Assembly: GCA_030848705.1 (NCBI GenBank)
Contig: CM061239.1
Coordinates: 81,822,363 to 81,886,362 of the forward strand
Length of the DNA stretch: 64,000 nt
Reading direction: 5' to 3'
Source of the DNA: Heracleum sosnowskyi
Lineage: Eukaryota; Streptophyta; Magnoliopsida; Apiales; Apiaceae
Shown here: positions 56,555 through 64,000 of the stretch, piece by piece
Layout of the letters: each line of letters starts with the position of its first letter
Numbering within the stretch: the stretch's first letter is position 1
Made by a program: the position numbers and the translations under genes
The notes under the pieces: generated by a model
The model's database searches: none
Seen by the model: the letters and a program-made list of their open reading frames with translations, nothing else
What the model was told of the DNA's origin: nothing

Positions 56555-57627
56555 ATTTTTTAAATTCTTTTTTTAGAGTATGTTTGCAAAGGATATTTAT
56601 AATATTTATTTTTTAATTATTAAAATACCATACAAAACTATATACTACCAATCTTATACAATTGTTATATTAAGTTTCAAAAATAATATTAAGTGTGGTG
56701 TATTTTTATCTTTCTTTTAGTTTAAAATAAATATTTCGGTTGTGTAACTTTAACTATAATATATTTTATTTTCTTATATAAGAGTCTAACTTTTCTTGTA
56801 CTATACAATTTATTTAAATTATTAAATCATACTTATTAATTTCTATAAAATCTCTTTAAAATTTTATAATAAAATTAGTTTGATAAATCATGATATATAA
56901 TTTATATTTTAAATTTAATTTTAAATTTTAAATAATAATTCAAATTAATATTTATTTAAAATAAGAGGTAAAAAAAATATTATTGTAATTTAATTGTATT
57001 CTACATGTGAAAACTTTGAATTAGAAAAATAGATTAAAAGTTTAAACTATAAGAATATATACAAATCATATTTATTCACAATAATTTATTTAATATACAT
57101 GAAAATATATAATATTTTTGTTAAATATAGAAATTGGGGACCGGGAAGCATGTCAGAGAGACACTAATCCCTGACCCCATCCCGATCCCCGAAATTTTTA
57201 CATATTTTTTCCCGATCGCAAGAAAAGTTCTCAATTCTCCGCCCGAAATGGGGCAGATAATGAATTGGGGTTGGGCGAGAAGGGGTGAATGTCTATCTCT
57301 ACAATAAACATTATTATATAGCACATATCGAAAAAATGTATACATGATATTTATGAATATTCTTCTTATGTATACAAGCATAGGGTCGGTGCAATGCAAA
57401 TATGACTTTTAAATTTTTTATCTTATATGCATTTTAATAATTTATTTTAATAATTTATTTTATATTTATACTTTTTTTAACGAAGATGAACTTAAATTTA
57501 AATAGTTTTATGTGATTGTTGAACTTGATGTTGAATTGACGTATGTGTTTGTGTTTGAGCGTAATTAAATTGTGTTTCAAGATTTTTGTGTTTAATAGTA
57601 TTTAAAAAATATTTTTTAATTAAAATT
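56555..57627. other. AT-rich intergenic sequence
   Basis: Mostly featureless A/T-rich DNA. A stretch at 57125-57300 is G/C-richer (GGGGACCGGGA...CCCCATCCCGATCCCC on either strand) and may be part of an old LTR, but nothing is identifiable. Confidence 0.3.
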
Positions 57628-57830
57628 GTTATTTTTAATAAATCAAGGTCAAGTTGCAAAAGTAAATGGATTAAAGTGCAAATATCAAAATATGAGTATC
57701 ATTCTAACCGACCGAATACATTATATTTTGATCAAAATCGTTGTTTTTAATAAATTAAGGTTAAGTTGTAAAAACAAAAGAACTAAAGTGCAAATACCAA
57801 AATATGAGTACCGTACCGACTGACTACAAA
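57628..57830. repeat. Two-copy tandem duplication of about 105 bp
   Basis: GTTATTTTTAATAAATCAAG...AAAGTGCAAATATCAAAATA-TGAGTATC (57628-57720) is repeated with about 80 percent identity at 57740-57820. Immediately after it, 57825-57870 on the minus strand resembles the 5' end of the small Helitrons (TCTATTTATATTGTATTATT, then AAAACCGAAACAT), so this may be the head of a decayed Helitron. Confidence 0.55.
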
Positions 57831-58641
57831 ACTTTCGATGTTTCGGTTTTAATAATACAATATAAATAGATAGATATAATAAAAGTGAGTAGATTTATAA
57901 TTAGATTGGATGCATTGTGTATATGAGACATTTTTAATTATTATCACATGAATTTTAATGTCATTTTATGGAAGAAAATAATTAGTTATTTGGAATTGGA
58001 TTAATATATACATATATATAACATATGAAAACTATTTGTTTTGAATTAAAACAATTTAAAAGATGAGATAATAAAAATAAATAGATAGTACAACAAAAAA
58101 AATTAAACGAATTACATGGTCATGTTTAAAAGGTTAGACAATATAAACATATAAATTTGGGTTGGAAATTAACAAATTTTAGAAAACAAGATATTATATA
58201 GCATACAAAAATATTATGATCGGATCGATCACATTATACACCCCGGATTATTTAAAATCATAGGCCCCAATCAATCAAATTATCTATATAAATTAAAGTA
58301 AGTATATTATAAAGAGACGAACAAAATATGTACAAATATAACTAAATATAATATTTAAACATCAAAGAATAAAATTTTATTTTAATCACTAGAAAATGAC
58401 CGTACCTTGCACAGGTTCATGCAACAAAATATGAGAATTGAAGTTATAATAACAAATAATATTTCACGAATGTTAATATTATTATCAGTTAGACATACCC
58501 AGGTCATTTAAACATAATTATGTTTTAAAATTTTAGTAGTAAAATAAAAAAAATTATTGTATTTGAAAATTATTTATATATATATATATATAAAGAACTA
58601 ATATTGACAATAGATTGAAATATTATTAAATTAAAACATAT

Positions 58642-59155
58642 TGTAACACCTGAGTCTCACATCCAGAAATGTGGTGGCTTTAGTACAGTTTATAAGACAA
58701 AGTACAACTACTAAGTGCACCAACAATCATGATCTTTTGGAGACCTGTGGTGGGTTTGTGGATTATCCACGTTATTGCATTTGGGCCAATTGGTCGGCGG
58801 TTGATTCGTGAAGTTGCTGGAGGTGGGGACACAAAGACTGGTGGTATTATTTCATAATGGACTGAGGTCCAGAGGTGGGGACATAAACTAGCCAGTATTA
58901 TCTCACAATCGCTAGAGATGTATGATCTTGGACCTATGAGCTATCAGTTCAGATCTAACGATGCCGTCAAGAGTTTAAGTGGGGGAGTTTGTACCACTCG
59001 AGTCTCAAAATTGAGAAGAGTTGGGACTTTAGTTCAGTTCATAACACAAAGTATTACTACAAATTGCACCAACAAATCATGATCTTTTGGGAACTTGGGG
59101 TGGGTTTGTGGATTACCCAAGTTGTTACATTTGGGCTAATTACTTGGCACTGAAT
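58642..59155 (+). mobile_element. TRIM-like element with terminal direct repeats
   Basis: Two direct repeats of about 165 bp start TGTAACACCTGAGTCTC (58642) and TGTACCACTCGAGTCTC (58992). They share TGCACCAACAA-TCATGATCTTTTGG and GGTGGGTTTGTGGATTA...ATTTGGGC. Between them lies about 185 bp with no coding. The second is preceded by AAGTGGGGGAG, a polypurine tract. Short terminal repeats, a tiny interior and a polypurine tract fit a terminal-repeat retrotransposon in miniature. I do not see a clear primer-binding site, so a partial tandem duplication remains possible. Confidence 0.5.
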
Positions 59156-59619
59156 TATTCGATTTTTTGAAAGTCTGAAAGATAGAGGAAGCGAAACAAA
59201 GGAAAAAAATGCTTAAAATCAACAAATTGCAAGAAAATATATGAACGAGTTAGAAAGAATGTTTTAAGAACTGAAAGCGCAAGACCTAAGTAGAGTATTA
59301 GAAGATTTATGAAGGCTTTTGATCAAAATCAGTAATAAAACCTACTCTCCAGAATGTAACATCTTGAAGAATTGGAAGAAAATTTAGGATTGCAATGTTC
59401 TAAAACTCATCTAGAACACCCAGTGTTTATTCTATCCCGCAAAAAAAATTGTAAACTAACATGACAGCTATTCGTAATACTCGTATTAATTTCTAAATTA
59501 AAAACTTGAACATACTTAAGTAAGCACCCAATAGCTACATATACCATCAATAAGAAAAAATCTATATATATCAATCATATAATTGAAACGATAATGATCA
59601 TGCATAGAATAGTTTATAC

Positions 59620-59665
59620 ACAATTTAAGCTAGTGGTCCGTGCCTCGCACGGGCTTTTATGCTAG
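59620..59665 (+). mobile_element. Helitron 3' end
   Basis: The hairpin CCGTGCctcGCACGG (59638-59652) is followed by GCTTTTATGCTAG|T, ending at 59665. This is a well-preserved Helitron terminus in plus orientation. The matching 5' end could not be fixed. Confidence 0.65.
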
Positions 59666-59689
59666 TATATATAATAGAGCAACTAGGGG

Positions 59690-59835
59690 TTTAGTGAGAC
59701 AATTTATTCAATGTTAAATTACTAAATTACCCCTCTTATATTATATTAATGAAAAAAAAATTGTTTCTAATGGGAATTGAACCCTTGACCTCTTGATTAG
59801 AAGTTACATTCCTTACCACTATGCTAGATATCAAC
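59690..59835 (-). mobile_element. tRNA-headed SINE-like element, copy 2
   Basis: The minus strand has TAGCATAGTGGTAAGG (A box, 59826-59811) and GGGTTCAATTCCC (B box, 59784-59772), then TAGAAACAATTTTTTTT. The A box is close to the tRNA consensus. The B box has one change (G to A). A third, headless copy with GGTTCAATTCTC lies near 60182-60193. Sequence downstream of the B box (GGGTAATTTAGTAAT) is shared by copies 2 and 3. Confidence 0.5.
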
Positions 59836-59879
59836 TTTGGTTATATTATCAAACTCTTTATTAATATTTGCAAATACTC

Positions 59880-61178
59880 AATATGTTATATTCTATTTTG
59901 GTCTCTTCTTGTAATCTCCTTGATAAGGTATACAAAATATTATAAAATTGGAATTGATCCATAAAAAAGGATTATATTAATATTTTAATATTATAAATCA
60001 TGTTTATTTGTATTAAATATATAAAGACTCAGATTATATATACTATTAGATTACAAATTATATATACTATCAGATTATATATATTAGATTCCTGATTACC
60101 TTTTCAATATTATATTGATGATAATAGATTACTAAATTACCCTTTTAATTTTATATTGATGATAAAAAAATTGTTTTTAATGAGAATTGAACCATGACCT
60201 AAGTGATAATGTGACAAATGTTGACATCTATAGCCACTATTACTTATTATAGTCTTTTTTAATTTTTATTTTAAAATTTAAAACTATCAACCTATTTACT
60301 CCATTCCAATTATATCCTTATATATAATAAGCGTAAAACGGATTTTATTCATCATTTAACATTTATTAATGCTTCATTATAAGATATTAACAACTTATAG
60401 ATTATATACGCAGTTTGGAAATTTTAGATACTAATATAGATTAAAACTTTAGTTTTACTACGATCCTATATATTATAAATCTCGTCTTCAATAAATAAAT
60501 TTTATACGTTGATCATTTTCGAAAAATACACTATTAGTATATAAAGTATTGAACCCGAAAAATGCAAAAGAGTTTTCTCTTTGTATACTAATAAAAAAGT
60601 TTGTATTGGAGATTTTTACAAAAAAGTTGAAGTTATCATTGGATGATTAAATCAAATTTTAACTAAAATTGGTTTAATTTTTTTGAATATCTATGATAAA
60701 ATGTTAAAATTATTAATTGTTAAATTATTTGTGCCAAGTGACAATTGTAAGGTGAAACGAGTAACTTATCACGAATCAGTTTAACGGCTTCTTGAGAGGT
60801 ATAAGTAATAGTTTTATAAATAAAGTATATCCACAACTGTACAATTATTGGTTGAGTGAGACAAAAAAAATCAGAGTGAAATTATAATTATACCCTTTAA
60901 ATCATAGGTTGACATTATTACCTCTTTCTTAATTTCTTTAAAGTATATTAACTGTTTTGTAATTAATACTTATTGTTTACTTACATGATATTTTAAATGA
61001 AATATATTATTTAAAAAGTAATAAAATATAATTTAAAATATTAATGATATTGGAATAAATATACATAACATAAATTTATGATATCGAATAGTTAGTAATG
61101 TGACATAGTTTCATGTTATCTTCACTGTGGTCGAAGTGATTTGCGAGAGAGTTATTCATTGTTAATCAATTAAGAATA
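59880..61178. other. AT-rich intergenic sequence
   Basis: Apart from the headless SINE-like copy near 60115-60240, I see no gene, inverted termini or repeats with clear borders. GATCCTATATATTATAAATCTC near 60464 weakly resembles a Helitron 5' end. Confidence 0.3.
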
Positions 61179-62152
61179 CTAGCTTAAAACTCGTGCGATG
61201 CACGGATTGTTAATTGTTATTTTATTATTATTTTTTTAAATTTTATTAATTGTAATTGTGCAAAAAAGAAGTAGGCATGTTAAAATAGGTAAACACTTTT
61301 AATTAATTAAAAACATTAAAACAGATTTTAAAATAAATACGTATGGGTTTGCCCGTTATATGTTTTGAAAATGGGGGGTTTTATTAAGAAAAAATAAAAA
61401 AATACAACATATATTTAGTTTTAAAAGGTAAATGCCCGTGATATTTTTGGAAAATAAGGTTTTAAAATTTAATAATTAAAAGTATTTAAATATGTTTTAA
61501 AATAAATAAGTAAAGAGTTTTCTGTGATATTTTTGAAAAAAAATGGATTTTAGTGAGAAAAATAGAAAAATTAAATTGTAAAAGGCAATTTCCTGTGATA
61601 TATTTAGAAAATGTGATATTTTGTTAGAAAAAATATATAATGTGTTTTAACTGAAAAGATAATTGATTATAAATAGGTATTTGATTATTTATATTTTAAT
61701 ATTTTTAGTAATTGCATTTGTTAAGAAAAATAAGTAGACATTTAAAATAGGTAAACTTTTAAAAATAATTATAATATTAAAATATGTTTAAAAATAAATA
61801 ACTAAATGTTTGCCCCGTGATAATTTTGGAAAAGGAGAGGTTTTAGTAAGGAAAAATAGAAAAAATAGAAAAACTAACATGTTTTAGTTAAAAAAGGTAA
61901 TGTTCTGTGATATATTTAGTTAAAAAAGATAATTGGTTATAAATAGATAATATTATTTTTTAATAATATATTTCTATAAATAAGTAAGGTTAATTAAGTA
62001 AAAACATGAAGTACAGTTAATCGAGGGCAATTAAGTAAAATCACAACGTACCATACTGACCAACCATAAGTAAGGTTAATTAAGTAAAATCACAACGTAC
62101 TATACTGACCAACCAAACTTTTAATGTTTCGTCTATTATATAATAGTATTGA
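61179..62152 (-). mobile_element. Helitron, 974 bp
   Basis: The minus strand runs from A|TCAATACTATTATATAATAG (62152) to CCGTGCATCGCACGAGTTTT-AAGCTAG|T (61179). Both Helitron termini, the 3' hairpin GTGCATCGCAC and the A/T target context are present. The interior has the same repeated CCCGTGATATTTTTGGAAAA units as the copies near 7-10 kb. It is non-coding. Confidence 0.75.
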
Positions 62153-62719
62153 TGTATGTAAAAACATATCGAGTTTTTAAAAAAAAATTATGCAGTAAAA
62201 AAAACATCAAATACTTATTTACTCAAAAATCAATAGCAACTTATTCACATCCAAATCATAGACATATCTAACACAAACTTCTAATTCAACGAATACAATA
62301 CAATAAAAAAAGGAATATTAACTTTACAAACAACTGCGGCTAACTTAAAATTTTCAAATATCTCAATCACCAAACCATCAACACTAATTAAGAATATGTA
62401 TACAAAATCATATCAAGTTTTTTAAAGAACAAATTATGCAGTAAAGAAAGATCAAAATACTTACTTATTCGAAAATCGACAACAAACTATTCACATCCAA
62501 ATCATATACGTGTATCACACGAACTTTCGATTAAAGAAATAAAATATAATAAAAAATAGATATATTAATTTTAAAATAACCATTTCTAACTTAAATTTTC
62601 AAATATTTCGGTAATCAAACCATTAATATGAATAGACCACAAACAAATATACCGGAATTAATGACAAATTATAAAATATTTTAGAATAAACCCGTGCCTC
62701 GCACGGGTAATAAAGCTAG
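62153..62719 (+). mobile_element. Helitron 3' end with perfect hairpin (5' end not fixed)
   Basis: CCCGTGCctcGCACGGG (62692-62708), then GTAATAAAGCTAG|T, ends at 62719. The 7-bp stem is perfect, the best Helitron terminator in the window. The element's left end was not found. It may lie before the nested copy at 61179-62152 or just after it. Confidence 0.55.
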
Positions 62720-63219
62720 TTATGTTTATAATTGACTGAATAAAACTTTATTAGCTATCTAGGATTTAAAATAGTTTTCACAAAATACTTCCTTAAGAAG
62801 TAGGGCTTTAAATAATTAATGCAAACTATATTTAATATAGAATATTTATTTAGAAATAATTTCTAAGTACTCTCTTAACAAAAGGGTAGATAATAACTAT
62901 TCATCGTATATTTAAATATACCCTTAATAGATTAAACTCCAAATAGTCTTTAGTTTGTAAATCATTTATCGGGATTAATTATAATAACACAATAAAATAA
63001 CCCTAGATAGCAACTGATACCATTCCCGGTCCTTAGCGTATGTACAGAGTATATACCCCCTCCTGAGGGTTTTTCTTAACATATCAGCTTATAGATATTG
63101 TCGTATCCATAGCTTATAAGTTCAACTCATATCAATAACTTTTAATTAACATCATAGATAACATTTTGAAAACATAAATATATAGCATATATCTCAAAAC
63201 CTTTTATTCGTCACCACAA

Positions 63220-64000
63220 CAGTTTAAAAAAAGTATAGGTTTGAAAACTTGCCTCTATCCCATGCATATATTATATCTCAACATTTTTAATACTGTTACA
63301 TCTATATACGATGTAAGGTTTGAAAATATGCATCTATCATATCATATGCATCATCAGTATAATGTAATCTGAAATACAGCATGGGATTAGAAAACTTGCA
63401 TCTAGTATATGCATACTTCAAAATATGGTTTTAGAAACTTGCACGATACTTGGAACAAAGAATATATATACATAGATATATTTTTGAATCAACAAGTACT
63501 AAACATTCGAAAATATGTCCACTCTAACAATAGAGTAAGGGTTAGTAAACTTGCCTGATGCTCGAAAAGTGGTAGGGGTTCGCGACGATGCCGGACAATC
63601 TAGACAAAGTCAAAGAAACGCACGATTAATCCCCTGGATAATCCACTTGTACTCAATGCTTAAACACGTAAGCGAAACACAACCAAGGAATTACTAGCTC
63701 GTTATAGGCTCATACTAAGTCCATGTTTAATCGACAATTACTTAAATCGTAGGTTTAGTCCGAAATCGATCCTCGAATACAAGTTATACTTAACCATTTA
63801 CAACATTGGTTTCTAAGCCATGTTCTTAGTGGTTTTCACTTGCGCGACCTCGACTAAAACATTTTTATAAAATCGAAAACTAATCTTTTTAATCCGAATC
63901 TTTTTCGTGAGCCTTCCTAACTGTCTCTATCATTATTCCTCAAAGTTTCACATTTTAATATGGCTTGTAAGTGGTCCAAAATGTAGCCTCAAAGTGACTG
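63220..64000 (-). mobile_element. Long Gypsy-type LTR, copy 3 (runs off the window)
   Basis: GGTTTGAAAACTTGC, ATACGATGTAAGGTTTGAAA and TTTTTATAAAATCGAAAA match the order of the same words in copy 1 (14938-15720) and in element B (53878-54370). It is more diverged than those two. The left limit is uncertain (the match fades between 62740 and 63220). Confidence 0.6.

Noticed and set aside
63008..63024. ACTGATACCATT, resembling a tRNA-Met primer-binding site complement
   Set aside because: Only part of the 12 bases match and no LTR edge (TGTAAC or similar) follows at the right distance.
1..64000. rRNA, standard tRNA genes, CRISPR arrays, bacterial operons
   Set aside because: None seen. The only tRNA-like boxes are in SINE-like fragments, and no array of spaced identical repeats with unique spacers exists.

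Overview
This is nuclear DNA from a repeat-dense flowering-plant genome, most likely a eudicot. It is AT-rich, has GT-AG introns, and carries plant-type Copia, Gypsy, CACTA, hAT, PIF/Harbinger and Helitron elements. The LTR style (a GAAGGGGGTTGAATAC-type motif just inside the LTR edge) suggests an asterid such as an Apiaceae species, but that is only a guess. Nothing is prokaryotic. Only one locus looks like an ordinary host gene: a small three-exon gene of unknown function at 17807-18456 on the minus strand.

Region by region. 1-4.0 kb: the edge of one Copia LTR has landed in the gag of an older minus-strand Copia element whose primer-binding site and LTR follow. 4.2-6.4 kb: a decayed plus-strand Copia. 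6.4-11.1 kb: MITE-like elements in TA microsatellites, several small Helitrons and a minisatellite. 11.1-17.2 kb: a hAT transposase fragment cut by a long Gypsy-type LTR, itself cut by a PIF/Harbinger MITE. 17.2-18.5 kb: another MITE and the host gene. 19.2-29.9 kb: the 3' two-thirds of a decayed Sirevirus-like Copia (element A: LTR, env-like region, small coiled-coil ORF, pol), minus strand. 29.9-36.3 kb: a probable solo LTR inserted in the protease of element A. It holds a 3.8-kb CACTA transposon that has captured exons of two host genes, fibrillarin and MLO. 36.3-55.2 kb: a chromovirus-like Gypsy (element B, minus strand) with unusually long LTRs, split by a very young 9.3-kb Copia (element C, 39039-48368). 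55.2-64 kb: tRNA-headed SINE-like pieces, a 490-bp foldback element, a TRIM-like repeat pair, Helitrons and a third copy of the long Gypsy LTR.

The most notable items are these. (1) The Pack-CACTA carries correctly spliced-looking fragments of fibrillarin and MLO in one orientation. (2) Element C has two 600-bp LTRs with no visible difference and a perfect target duplication, yet its 1880-codon pol ORF jumps in frame from the middle of reverse transcriptase into the env-like region. It therefore lacks the YxDD box and RNase H and was probably mobilised in trans, or has become a fusion-protein subfamily. (3) Short element-specific words (ATCCTGA/TCAGGAT in C, TGACAG in A) recur in both the LTR and the coding regions.
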